Shown here: piece after piece, positions 18,734-27,718 of the stretch | How the letters are laid out: the number at the start of each line of letters is the position of its first letter | Position numbering within the stretch: the stretch's first letter is position 1 | Assembly: GCA_027482225.1 (NCBI GenBank) | Contig: JAIXWD010000011.1 | Span: 1 to 64,000 of the forward strand | Length of the DNA: 64,000 bases | Direction of reading: 5' to 3' | Source of the DNA: Bacteroidota bacterium | GTDB lineage: Bacteria > Bacteroidota > Bacteroidia > UKL13-3 | The notes under the pieces: generated by a model | What the model saw: only the letters and a program-made list of their open reading frames with translations | The model's database searches: none | Told to the model about the DNA's origin: nothing | Program-made: the position numbers and the translations under genes

Positions 18734-20749
18734 TTAAAAATTTAACAACTCATCTAGCTCCAATTTAAAACGTTCTTTGGGTAAAAAGTTTTGTTCTAAA
18801 TCTACATTAAACGGAACAGCAGTATCAAGACTTGCACTACGTTTAACAGGAGCATCTAAATATTTAAATGCGTACTCGGCAATGAATGATGCAATCTCGG
18901 CACCTATACCTCCGGTTAAGGTATCTTCATGTAAAATAAATGCTTTACCTGTTTTACGCACACTATTTATTACGGCATCTTTATCCCAAGGCAATAAGGT
19001 ACGTAGATCAATAATATCGGCATCAATATTGGCTTCTTCACAATGCTTTGTAGCCCAATGAACACCAGCTCCATAAGTAATGATACTTACTTCATTACCT
19101 TCTTTAACATTACGAGCTTTGCCAATTTCAATCTCATAATAATCATCATACACTTCTTCTTCTAACTCAACTGAACGATACAAAGCTTTATGTTCAAAAA
19201 ACATTACCGGATTTGGATCGGATAAACTTGCAGCCAATAAACCTTTGGCATCTCCTGGTGTACTTGGGTAAACTACTTTTAATCCAGGAACATGAAAAAA
19301 CCAAGCCTCATTACTTTGCGAGTGGAATGGTCCTGCACCAACGCCTGCACCAGTTGGCATGCGCACCACCACATCGGCATTTTGACCCCAACGGTAATAA
19401 CTTTTTGCTAAATTATTTACAATTTGGTTAAAGCCTACACTCACAAAATCGGCAAACTGCATTTCCATCATGGATTTCATTCCTTTTACAGAAAGTCCGT
19501 ATGCTGCACCTAAAATAGCGCTTTCGCACAAAGGTGTATTGCGAACACGACCTTTGCCAAACTCTTCCACAAAACCTTGTGTTATTTTAAATACCCCACC
19601 ATACTCTGCAATATCCTGGCCCATCAATACCAAATTTTCATGTTTACGCATGCTCAATTTTAATCCATCACTTATAGCATCAACCAAACGTTTGCGTGAT
19701 TTATTATCAGTGGCAGGTTTAACAGTTACATGTTGTAAATGACCGAAATTTTCACTGCTTTGAAAAGGTACTGGTGCATATACATCAGCTATTTCTATTT
19801 CTGTTCTAGGTATAATTTCAGGTTCAGCCTGAACGGCTTCTACTCCTTCATCAATTTCTTTTTTAAATGTTACTCGGTATTCGGCAATCATTGCATCGGT
19901 TAAAATACCCTCCGCTTTCAACCAGTTTTCGTAGTTAGCAATTGGATCTTTTTTACCCCACTCATCAAACAACTCTTGTGGAACATATTTTGTACCTGAT
20001 GCCTCTTCATGTCCGCGCATACGGAATGTCATACACTCCAATATTATTGGACGAGGATTAGAGCGCATACTACTGGCAAGATTATTTACCATATCATATA
20101 CTTCTAAAATATTGTTACCATCTACTTTATAACCTTGTATACCATAACCTACCGCCTTATCAATAAAGTTTTTGCAGCGAAACTGCTCGTTACTTGGTGT
20201 TGATAGTCCATAACCATTATTTTCTATCAAAAATATTACCGGTAAATCCCAAACCGCTGCAGTATTTATTGCTTCATGAAAATCTCCTTCGCTGGCACCA
20301 CCATCACCGCTAAAAACTACACTAACTTTTTGTTCGCCTTTAAGTTTATGAGCAAGTGCAATACCATCAGCTACACCAAGCATAGCTCCTAAGTGCGAAA
20401 TCATTCCAACAATATGATGTTCATTTGTACCAAAGTGAAACGAACGTTCGCGTCCTTTTGAATAGCCGTTTAATTTACCTTGCCATTGTGAAAATAATTT
20501 CGAAAAAGGCATATCACGGTTGGTCCAAACACCCAAGTTACGGTGCAGTGGAAGTATATATTCATCTTTATGTAGTGCCTGTGTAACACCAACACTAATG
20601 GCCTCTTGACCAATACCACTAAACCATTTACTAACTTGCCCCTGACGCAATAAAATCAGCATTTTTTCCTCAATCATTCGAGGTTTAAGCATGCCTTTGT
20701 ATAAATTTAATAAAGTGTCGTTACTGTGATGTTTTTTATTGAATTGCAT
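18734..20749 (-). CDS. Alpha-ketoacid dehydrogenase E1, fused alpha and beta subunits
   Basis: Thiamine diphosphate-dependent decarboxylating component of a pyruvate or branched-chain 2-oxoacid dehydrogenase complex. 671 residues are two subunits in one chain: E1-alpha (~1-330) with the ThDP motif GDGGASEGDFHEAIN (~148-162) and IENNGYGLS, and E1-beta (~345-671) with LMGQDIAEYGGVFKIT, CESAILGAAYGLS, MPTGAGVGAGPFHSQ and LRTLLPWD. The fused form is known in Bacteroidota. The substrate (branched-chain or pyruvate) cannot be decided; no E2/E3 genes are near. The upstream box TTAATTTG resembles a -7 element. Confidence 0.93.
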   Translation of the reverse strand: MQFNKKHHSNDTLLNLYKGMLKPRMIEEKMLILLRQGQVSKWFSGIGQEAISVGVTQALHKDEYILPLHRNLGVWTNRDMPFSKLFSQWQGKLNGYSKGRERSFHFGTNEHHIVGMISHLGAMLGVADGIALAHKLKGEQKVSVVFSGDGGASEGDFHEAINTAAVWDLPVIFLIENNGYGLSTPSNEQFRCKNFIDKAVGYGIQGYKVDGNNILEVYDMVNNLASSMRSNPRPIILECMTFRMRGHEEASGTKYVPQELFDEWGKKDPIANYENWLKAEGILTDAMIAEYRVTFKKEIDEGVEAVQAEPEIIPRTEIEIADVYAPVPFQSSENFGHLQHVTVKPATDNKSRKRLVDAISDGLKLSMRKHENLVLMGQDIAEYGGVFKITQGFVEEFGKGRVRNTPLCESAILGAAYGLSVKGMKSMMEMQFADFVSVGFNQIVNNLAKSYYRWGQNADVVVRMPTGAGVGAGPFHSQSNEAWFFHVPGLKVVYPSTPGDAKGLLAASLSDPNPVMFFEHKALYRSVELEEEVYDDYYEIEIGKARNVKEGNEVSIITYGAGVHWATKHCEEANIDADIIDLRTLLPWDKDAVINSVRKTGKAFILHEDTLTGGIGAEIASFIAEYAFKYLDAPVKRSASLDTAVPFNVDLEQNFLPKERFKLELDELLNF

Positions 20750-20877
20750 GATAAGTTTTAGCTTATAAAGTGCCGCAAATTAAAGAAATTGTTAGTGTTT
20801 AACGATTATTTTTAAAACGAATAAAATTAACCTGCATTTTGCTATAACAGCAACATCAGAAACTACTGAAAAACAAA

Positions 20878-20906
20878 ACATCCTTAACAAAAATTGCTAA
20901 GGATGT
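20878..20906 (-). terminator. Terminator of dnaB
   Basis: Perfect 9-bp stem ACATCCTTA / TAAGGATGT with an 11-nt loop. On the minus strand it is followed by TTTTGTTTTT, so it ends the leftward dnaB transcript before the E1 gene. Confidence 0.85.
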
Positions 20907-20943
20907 CAGATACTTTTTTTGATCAATAAAAAATAATTAAAAA

Positions 20944-22488
20944 CTAAAACGGTGGAGGAGTAAATTCGTCATCGTCTTGACTCATATCGTTTAGTTTACT
21001 GCTACGAGTGATAGTTCCCATATTGCTAAATCCACCCATTTCGTCATTGCTAAAACTTGGCGCATCATTCACACCAAAATCATGTTCTTCCAAATCTTTA
21101 AACTTCGTAAATTCATGTACGAATCTTAATCGAAGTGAATCTAACGAACCGTTACGGTGTTTTGCAATGTGTAACTCTGCAACACCATGTGTACTTCCTC
21201 CGTCTTCAAACTCTGTGATGCCGTAATACTCTGGACGATATATAAACATTACCATATCAGCATCCTGCTCAATAGAACCCGATTCACGTAAATCTGATAA
21301 CATTGGAATAGCAGCTGCACCACGTTTTTCTGAAGCACGACTTAATTGCGCTAATGCAATAACAGGCACATCGAGTTCTTTTGCCAATGCTTTTAATGAT
21401 CTAGATATGTAACTTACCTCTTGTTCGCGATTACCGTTTTTATTGTTTGAATCATCGCCACGCATTAACTGCAAGTAATCGATGATAATCATTTCAATAT
21501 TGTTTTGTTCCTTTAATCTGCGGCATTTGCTTCGTAATTCAAACACACTTAATGCAGGCGTGTCGTCAATAAATATTGGCGCTTCACTTAAACGTGCCAC
21601 CTTCGTATTTAGCTGTTCCCACTCATGTGGTGCTAATGTTCCTTTTCTTAATTTTTCACCCTGAATCTCAGATTCGCCACTAATCATACGCGTTACCAAT
21701 TGCTTGTTGCTCATCTCTAAAGAGAAAATTGCAATAGCTCTAGGCTGCTCAGATAATAAAGAAGCATTACGCGCTACCGACAAAACCATTGCCGTTTTAC
21801 CCATACCCGGACGAGCTGCTAATATAACCAAATCTGATTTTTGAAAACCAGATGTAATCCTATCCAATTTAGTAAAGCCTGAAGGTATACCCGTTAAACC
21901 ACCTTCTTTGTCTTTTAATCCTTCAATATCTCGAATGGCCTCACGAACAATGGTATTCATTTGTTTGTAATCGCGCTTGATGTTCCCTTGCGAAACTTCA
22001 AACAATTTATGCTCGGCTTTATCCAACAATTCAAAAGCATCAGCACTGTCCTCAAACGCATCGCGCTGTATTTCTGTTGAAATACGAATAAGCTCACGTT
22101 GAATAAACTTTTGTGCAATGATACGAGCGTGGTATTCTATATTAGCTGCCGATGCTACTCGGTTGGTAAGAGAAGTGATAAAGTATGCACCGCCAACAAT
22201 TTCTAACTGTCCTTGTTTACGTAAGTCGGATGTTACAGTTAGGATATCTATTGGTTGCGCGTTACTAAATAAAGTTTTTATCGATTGAAATATGATTTGA
22301 TGCGAATCTTTATAAAAACTTTCAGGCTTTAAAATATCAGATACCACAGTAATGGCATTTTTCTCGAGCATCAATGCACCTAATACCGCTTCTTCTAAAT
22401 CAACAGCTTGTGGCTGCAATTTTCCATTCTCTATTATTTGAGTGGTATCTGTTTTTTTGGTCATTGTTTTTTTTCTTAACTCTGCCAT
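20944..22488 (-). CDS. dnaB: Replicative DNA helicase DnaB
   Basis: Hexameric 5'-3' helicase of the replication fork. 514 residues: N-terminal DnaB domain (~25-130), linker helix, RecA-like ATPase with Walker A ARPGMGKTA (225-233), Walker B MIIIDYLQLM, and the DnaB motifs AQLSRASEKR and SDLRESGSIEQDADMV. A C-terminal tail rich in Asp, Gly and Pro follows. No intein. The first ATG is at 22488; a second at 22464 (MTKKTDTT) is possible. The region upstream has two perfect DnaA boxes. Confidence 0.97.
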   Translation of the reverse strand: MAELRKKTMTKKTDTTQIIENGKLQPQAVDLEEAVLGALMLEKNAITVVSDILKPESFYKDSHQIIFQSIKTLFSNAQPIDILTVTSDLRKQGQLEIVGGAYFITSLTNRVASAANIEYHARIIAQKFIQRELIRISTEIQRDAFEDSADAFELLDKAEHKLFEVSQGNIKRDYKQMNTIVREAIRDIEGLKDKEGGLTGIPSGFTKLDRITSGFQKSDLVILAARPGMGKTAMVLSVARNASLLSEQPRAIAIFSLEMSNKQLVTRMISGESEIQGEKLRKGTLAPHEWEQLNTKVARLSEAPIFIDDTPALSVFELRSKCRRLKEQNNIEMIIIDYLQLMRGDDSNNKNGNREQEVSYISRSLKALAKELDVPVIALAQLSRASEKRGAAAIPMLSDLRESGSIEQDADMVMFIYRPEYYGITEFEDGGSTHGVAELHIAKHRNGSLDSLRLRFVHEFTKFKDLEEHDFGVNDAPSFSNDEMGGFSNMGTITRSSKLNDMSQDDDEFTPPPF

Positions 22489-22570
22489 GTTCTTCTTTTA
22501 ATACGGTGTTTACTTTTGGGGTTAGCTATCAAATGTAGTTTAAGTTATCATATTTTAGTTTGACTAAATG

Positions 22571-22579
22571 TTATGCACA
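22571..22579 (+). promoter_or_regulatory. DnaA box
   Basis: TTATGCACA, a perfect match to TTATNCACA, in the gap upstream of dnaB. Paired with a second perfect box in the same orientation about 77 bp further right. Confidence 0.5.
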
Positions 22580-22655
22580 GCATTGTAATTTATTGTGTAC
22601 ATCTTGTTAATAGCACCACACCAAACATCCTAACACATTGATTATAAAATGTTAT

Positions 22656-22664
22656 TTATACACA
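22656..22664 (+). promoter_or_regulatory. DnaA box
   Basis: TTATACACA, the strongest form of the TTATNCACA DnaA-binding 9-mer. Same orientation as the box at 22571-22579. Confidence 0.5.
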
Positions 22665-22992
22665 TGTCGATTATTTGGTAAAGCAAAAAAAAATGCTTAA
22701 TTATCTCATAATGTGCATTTGGGTTAATGCCTGATTTTACTGCACTTTATAATTTCTTAACAAACAAATTTCATAAATACAAGTTGACAAAATCCTTAAT
22801 CATATTAAGCTATACTTTACTAAGTACTATCAGTTGGTTAATTTAACAAGGATTTACAATTAATTAATCTCACTCTAGTGCTTGTTAGTGAGGAGCTTAT
22901 TTAATAATCAAAATGATAACAAGATAGTTAAAGTGATTATAGCGCACAAAAAGTTTAAAAACTGCATATTTGTAAGTCGGTACGAAAAATTC

Positions 22993-25095
22993 ATGCGCAT
23001 TAAGTTATTATTAATCATATTATTAGGAGCGGCTTCGATGAAGGCGCAGGTTCTGTTTACACAAAAATCAACAGATGCAGGACGTATTAAACTTGCGTTA
23101 AGTAATGCAGGCACTGTAGGTCGCCCGGGTGTTAGAAGCAATACCCAAGGTTTACCAAGTATGGCATACCCTCAAAAGGGTAACGAGCATTTGTTTGAAT
23201 CAGGCATTTGGTTAGGGGCGTTGGTTGATGGTCAGGCTTTGGTATCTACTAGTGCCGCTGATGCATCAAGTGGATATAGTACGGGCGGATCTGGATTTGA
23301 ATTTACCCCACTAACTCCAATACAAGAAAGATCTTCTTTAACATCTAGTTCTGTTTTTTCTTCATCTGCTATTTCGCACCAAGATTTTGTAATGCAGTTT
23401 AGTGATACCGCCACTATTGTTCCGGGAACATCAACCCCAATTGGCGGACATACGCAACCTTTACGTGCGCATGTTAAACTAGAAACCTACGCTTGGAATT
23501 ATTCGTTTGCAGATTTTTTTGTGATTTGTAACTATAAAATTACCAATACCAGCAACAAACGTTGGGATAGTGTTTATGTTGGACAATGGAGCGATTTGGT
23601 TGTTAGAAACGTAAACATAACACGCCAAACGGGTACCAACTTTTTTAACAAAGGACGCAATGGTATTGATACCAAATACAAAACAATTTATGCATGGTTA
23701 AGTGATTTAGGCGCTGATGACTTAGAATATATTAACTCTTACGGAGCTATACAATTTTTGGGTATAGAATATAGAGGTATGTTTTTTAACCCTGATAAGC
23801 CTGATACTTTTTTACAACGTGGTTGGCCTAAGCCCCAAGTAAATTATAATTTCTGGAATTTTAATTCGGTTAATGCACCTTGGATTGCACCAGCTAACGA
23901 GCAAGAGCGCTATAACCGAATGAAGGTTAGTGTTGATTCGTTGCAACTTTATCAATCTGCTATTGGCCCATTTAATGGTACACCCAACAACTGGATTCAA
24001 TTGCTTACTGCAGGTCCACTTATTAGTTTGGAGCCAGGAGAAAGTTTTAATTATGTAATGGCATTTGTTTGTGCATCAAAAAAAGATGATGGTTCGCCAC
24101 CCGTAAATAATGGTACGGTATCAACCTTTGAAACCAGATCTGAATTAACCTCTTTTTTAGCTCGTACACGTGCTACTTATGTAGGCGAAGATGTGAATGA
24201 AGATGGAAAATACCGTGCAGAAAATGATGCCAATGGTGATGGAAAAATAAATAGATATGTACTGCCTGAACCGCCAAAAACACCCAAAACAAAAATTATA
24301 AGCAGTAATAATAAAGTAGAAATATACTGGGACAATACATCAGAAACATCTATTGATCCAATTTCCCGCAAAAAAGATTTTGAAGGATATCGATTGTATA
24401 AAACCAACCCAGGAGATGATTTAGTTGGTAATTTAATTGACCAACGGAATTTAATTGCACAATGGGATTCTGCTGGAAACAACAACGGTTACAACAATGG
24501 TTTTGAAGCGGTATCCTTGTCATCGCCAATTTATTTTGAGGGAGACAGCACTCCATATACCAACAAATACGAAATTAATAACCTGCAAAATGGTTGGCAA
24601 TATTTGTTTATCCTCACTGCATTTGATAAAGGTGATGAAGCGATAAACTTGGCTTCTTTAGAATCTTCTTTTACTGAAAATGCTTTTAGCGTTTATACAG
24701 GAAGTAACGCACAAGCCATAACAGAAAATACAGAAAACCGTGTGGGAGTTTATCCTAATCCATACCAAACTTCAGCGGCTTGGGATGGCGCAAACTCACG
24801 CAGCAAAAAAATATACTTTACCAATTTACCTGCAAAATGTACCATTAGCATATACACCAGCAGTGGCGATTTGGTTGCAAACCTTGCGCACGATGCAAGC
24901 ACTTACCAAGGTGAAGACATACAATGGTTTGAACGTTATGGGCAAACCGGCAAAAAAGTATTTAGTGGCGGGGAACATGCTTGGGATATTTTATCAAATA
25001 GCAAAGGCACTATAAGCACAGGCGTTTATTTATTTGCAGTAAAAGACGAAAAAACTGGGAAATTAGATATTGGAAAATTTGCCATCATTAAATAA
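22993..25095 (+). CDS. Secreted protein with a T9SS-like C-terminal domain
   Basis: From the ATG at 22993 (MRIKLLLIILLGAASMKAQ, a signal peptide) the protein has 700 residues; the upstream in-frame start at 22882 would put 37 non-signal residues before it and is rejected. Landmarks: a calcium-binding-like DVNEDGKYRAENDANGDG (~400-420), a fibronectin-type stretch with YWDNTSE and GYRLYKT, and a C-terminal module starting GVYPNPYQTSAAWDG and ending KLDIGKFAIIK, of the kind used as a T9SS sorting signal. No catalytic motif was seen. It is 26 bp ahead of another T9SS protein and is probably co-transcribed with it. Confidence 0.85.
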   Translation: MRIKLLLIILLGAASMKAQVLFTQKSTDAGRIKLALSNAGTVGRPGVRSNTQGLPSMAYPQKGNEHLFESGIWLGALVDGQALVSTSAADASSGYSTGGSGFEFTPLTPIQERSSLTSSSVFSSSAISHQDFVMQFSDTATIVPGTSTPIGGHTQPLRAHVKLETYAWNYSFADFFVICNYKITNTSNKRWDSVYVGQWSDLVVRNVNITRQTGTNFFNKGRNGIDTKYKTIYAWLSDLGADDLEYINSYGAIQFLGIEYRGMFFNPDKPDTFLQRGWPKPQVNYNFWNFNSVNAPWIAPANEQERYNRMKVSVDSLQLYQSAIGPFNGTPNNWIQLLTAGPLISLEPGESFNYVMAFVCASKKDDGSPPVNNGTVSTFETRSELTSFLARTRATYVGEDVNEDGKYRAENDANGDGKINRYVLPEPPKTPKTKIISSNNKVEIYWDNTSETSIDPISRKKDFEGYRLYKTNPGDDLVGNLIDQRNLIAQWDSAGNNNGYNNGFEAVSLSSPIYFEGDSTPYTNKYEINNLQNGWQYLFILTAFDKGDEAINLASLESSFTENAFSVYTGSNAQAITENTENRVGVYPNPYQTSAAWDGANSRSKKIYFTNLPAKCTISIYTSSGDLVANLAHDASTYQGEDIQWFERYGQTGKKVFSGGEHAWDILSNSKGTISTGVYLFAVKDEKTGKLDIGKFAIIK

Positions 25096-25121
25096 AAGAA
25101 CAATAAAAAATCAATACCATA

Positions 25122-27548
25122 ATGAAAAAACAATTACTCGCGATTATGCTGCTAATAGCAACAGTTTCGCTTAAAGCACAAAACCCGTATCCAATCATTC
25201 CGATTGATTCGGTGCAGTTTGTAAATCAAAGTAAATTAACTGCAACTCCAATTGTGGATTTGCCAGATTACATCAGTCCTACTTTCGTAAACCCTACTTA
25301 CAAAGATATCGTACGTTTTGATGGTATCGTGGTATCAAATCCTAAAACTTATGGATTGTCAGCAACTAGTAGGAAAGCTGCATATATTCAAAAAGAAGGC
25401 GGAGGCCCTTGGAGCGGTGTTTTAGTCATGTGTGATCCATCAACAACGCCAGCGGCAGGACGTCCTACTTTACCTAACTTTATTACCGAAACTAAGTTTT
25501 ACGAAAACATGATTCCTGGCTATAAAGTACGCGTTACTGGAAAATTTGCTAACTTCCAAGGTGAAACACAAATGAATGTTTTAAGGAATGACTCTAACTG
25601 GAGTAACGCGGTTGAGCAATTTGATTTAGATATCTACCAACCAGTTTATACCGTAATCACAGCAGATTCTTTAATGACAGGTAACCCTACGGCAGGAACA
25701 TGGCTGCAAAAAAAGGCTATTGGAGAAAAATGGGAAGGTGTATTGGTTGAAATCAGGGATGTGAGGGTTGTTGGGGTATCACCTTTTGGCACAAGATGGA
25801 ATTGGGCAATACAAGACAATGCCGGAAACCAATTAGATATACGTGATGTTTCAGCTTATTTGCGTAATGATGACAACGAAGACACTGTACCTAAAATACC
25901 GAATAACTTTTTACCACCAGCCATTGGTACAGGTTTAACCTATATAAGGGGAATTATAACTGAATACCAAATCGGTGGCGTAAGCCGTTATGGAATTGCA
26001 CCAATGTCGCCTAGTGATATTGGACCATGTAATGTATGCCCGCCAAGCATAGGGCTTCGTAGCCGCATGCCAATTATTGTAACTCCAACAGATTCAGTAA
26101 CCATTTCTACCCGAATTTTATCTGATACCGCACTTACTTTAACTAAATTATACTACGCACACAAAGATTCGTCTGTGTTCAGTAATGTTGATATGGTAAA
26201 AGATGCTACGTCTGATAACTGGAGAGGTAAAATACCTCAGTTTAGCGGAAACACAATTGTTAAATTTTATATCAGAGCAACTGATGGCAGAAATTTATCA
26301 ACGGTTGTGCCAGATACATTTGCCAATGGATCATTTTATTATGTAACTGCAGATGGTGTTAAAAACATCAGAGATTTACAATTTGCACCAAACCCTGCAA
26401 ATGGAGCAACCATTTGGAATGGTGACTCATTAAGTGGAATTAGTGTGAATGGAGTTGTTACAGCTACTGGTATATTCACTTCAGGGTCAAACCCAAGAAG
26501 CCTCGCTATACAAGATGGACAAGGTATCAATTCAGCTATTTACATCGAAGGGAATTCAATAACAAACAATTGGAAAATTGGTGATTCTGTTAACATAACT
26601 GCTGCGCGTGTTGCAGAAATATTTAATGTAACAACATTATCAAATATCACAGCCACTGTTTTAAAAAGAGGAGTTAAACTACCTGATTTTGAAACGAATT
26701 TACCAATAGATTCATTCCGCTTAAATAATGTTCGCTTTGCTCGCCCTTGGGAAGGTGTTTTAGTTAAATGGGATTCTATTTATGCTGTTGAGCTTAATCC
26801 AGATTCTACGCTACCAAGCAATTCAGGAGAATTCCTCATAAACAAAGATTCTTCTGCTTTAAATGGATTACGTGTTGATGATGCAAGTTCATCACTATTT
26901 GGAATCAATAAAGCCTTAGTTAAAGGTCAATTTTTAACCTACGCACAAGGCCCTATGACTTTCAGTTTCTCTAACTTTAAGTTAATCCCTCGTAATTTAA
27001 ATGATTTGGGATTATGCAATTTGGATACCCTTAAACCAAACATGATTGTACCTGCTACAGATACCGTATTTGTTGGATCGGGAGCATACACGCATCCAAA
27101 CTTAACAGCATCTGATAATAAAGATGGCAACTTAACTTCTTATATCATTACAGCTGGTACAGTTAATACAGCAGCATTAGGTTCGTACACGGTAAACTAC
27201 TCGGTAAGCGATTTTTGTGGTAATATGGCCACAGCAACCCGCACCGTTATTGTTAAAGATACTCCTAACACCGGCATAGATCGCAATGATGTGGTTGCAG
27301 CACATATTAGCATATACCCTAATCCTGCTAAAGATGTAATTACCATTAGTGCTACTGATGTTAAAACATTGCCATTAAATATTGCAGTTTACGATATGAT
27401 TGGAAGAGAAATGTTAACTCGTACTTTCAACGATAAAAACGTAAACGAAAGCATCAATATCAGCAACTTTAACAATGGAGTATATTTCTTGGTGATGAAA
27501 AATGCCCAAGGAACACATAGCGTTAAGTTTGTGGTAACAGGTAAATAA
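25122..27548 (+). CDS. Secreted multidomain protein with T9SS type A sorting domain
   Basis: 808 residues with signal peptide 1-19 (SLKAQ). The N-terminal half has OB-fold-like repeats (GIVVSNPKTYG...; KWEGVLVEIRDV; GVVTATGIF) that recall nucleic-acid- or sugar-binding secreted modules, but I cannot assign them. Near the C-terminus is a DUF5011/HYR-type Ig domain (DNKDGNLTSYI ... GSYTVNYSVSDFCGN), then the sorting domain starting ISIYPNPAKDVITI and ending SVKFVVTGK. Probably exported by T9SS; function unknown. Second gene of the pair starting at 22993, followed by a strong terminator. Confidence 0.88.
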   Translation: MKKQLLAIMLLIATVSLKAQNPYPIIPIDSVQFVNQSKLTATPIVDLPDYISPTFVNPTYKDIVRFDGIVVSNPKTYGLSATSRKAAYIQKEGGGPWSGVLVMCDPSTTPAAGRPTLPNFITETKFYENMIPGYKVRVTGKFANFQGETQMNVLRNDSNWSNAVEQFDLDIYQPVYTVITADSLMTGNPTAGTWLQKKAIGEKWEGVLVEIRDVRVVGVSPFGTRWNWAIQDNAGNQLDIRDVSAYLRNDDNEDTVPKIPNNFLPPAIGTGLTYIRGIITEYQIGGVSRYGIAPMSPSDIGPCNVCPPSIGLRSRMPIIVTPTDSVTISTRILSDTALTLTKLYYAHKDSSVFSNVDMVKDATSDNWRGKIPQFSGNTIVKFYIRATDGRNLSTVVPDTFANGSFYYVTADGVKNIRDLQFAPNPANGATIWNGDSLSGISVNGVVTATGIFTSGSNPRSLAIQDGQGINSAIYIEGNSITNNWKIGDSVNITAARVAEIFNVTTLSNITATVLKRGVKLPDFETNLPIDSFRLNNVRFARPWEGVLVKWDSIYAVELNPDSTLPSNSGEFLINKDSSALNGLRVDDASSSLFGINKALVKGQFLTYAQGPMTFSFSNFKLIPRNLNDLGLCNLDTLKPNMIVPATDTVFVGSGAYTHPNLTASDNKDGNLTSYIITAGTVNTAALGSYTVNYSVSDFCGNMATATRTVIVKDTPNTGIDRNDVVAAHISIYPNPAKDVITISATDVKTLPLNIAVYDMIGREMLTRTFNDKNVNESINISNFNNGVYFLVMKNAQGTHSVKFVVTGK

Positions 27549-27567
27549 TAAACTATAAATTATTGCC

Positions 27568-27605
27568 AAAAGCCGCCCAACCGATAAATCGGTTGGGCGG
27601 CTTTT
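27568..27605 (+). terminator. Terminator after the paired T9SS genes
   Basis: A 17-bp perfect stem (AAAAGCCGCCCAACCGA and complement) with a 4-nt loop and a T6 tail on the plus strand. Confidence 0.94.
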
Positions 27606-27718
27606 TTGTTGTGCCTAAATCAACTCAAAATCTTGTTAATCAGAAAGCAAAAAACAGACCTTCATTTGTTAAAATATCGTGCATAACCACTCATTACGCA
27701 TACCTATTATTGTAAGCT

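Larger units (their letters stand above)
22489..22992. other. AT-rich non-coding gap upstream of dnaB
   Basis: Between divergent dnaB and the T9SS protein there are about 500 bp without a supported gene. It contains two perfect DnaA boxes (22571-22579 and 22656-22664), a TACTTTTG box on the plus strand (22511-22518), a 6-bp inverted repeat with 3-bp spacing (22795-22809) and a CTCACT/AGTGAG hairpin (22869-22892). Nothing here looks like a structured RNA gene that I know. Confidence 0.6.

Noticed and set aside
22511-22518. TACTTTTG on the plus strand in the dnaB upstream gap as a promoter for the gene at 22993
   Set aside because: It would give a ~470-nt leader and such 6-base matches are common by chance; a closer box (one mismatch) lies at 22965-22972.
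22785-22815. TTGACA and TATACT as a sigma-70 promoter upstream of the T9SS gene
   Set aside because: The spacer is 21 bp, and Bacteroidota use a different consensus.
24177-24646. Overlapping minus- and plus-strand frames inside the T9SS protein gene
   Set aside because: Both are antisense or out-of-frame shadows of a supported CDS.
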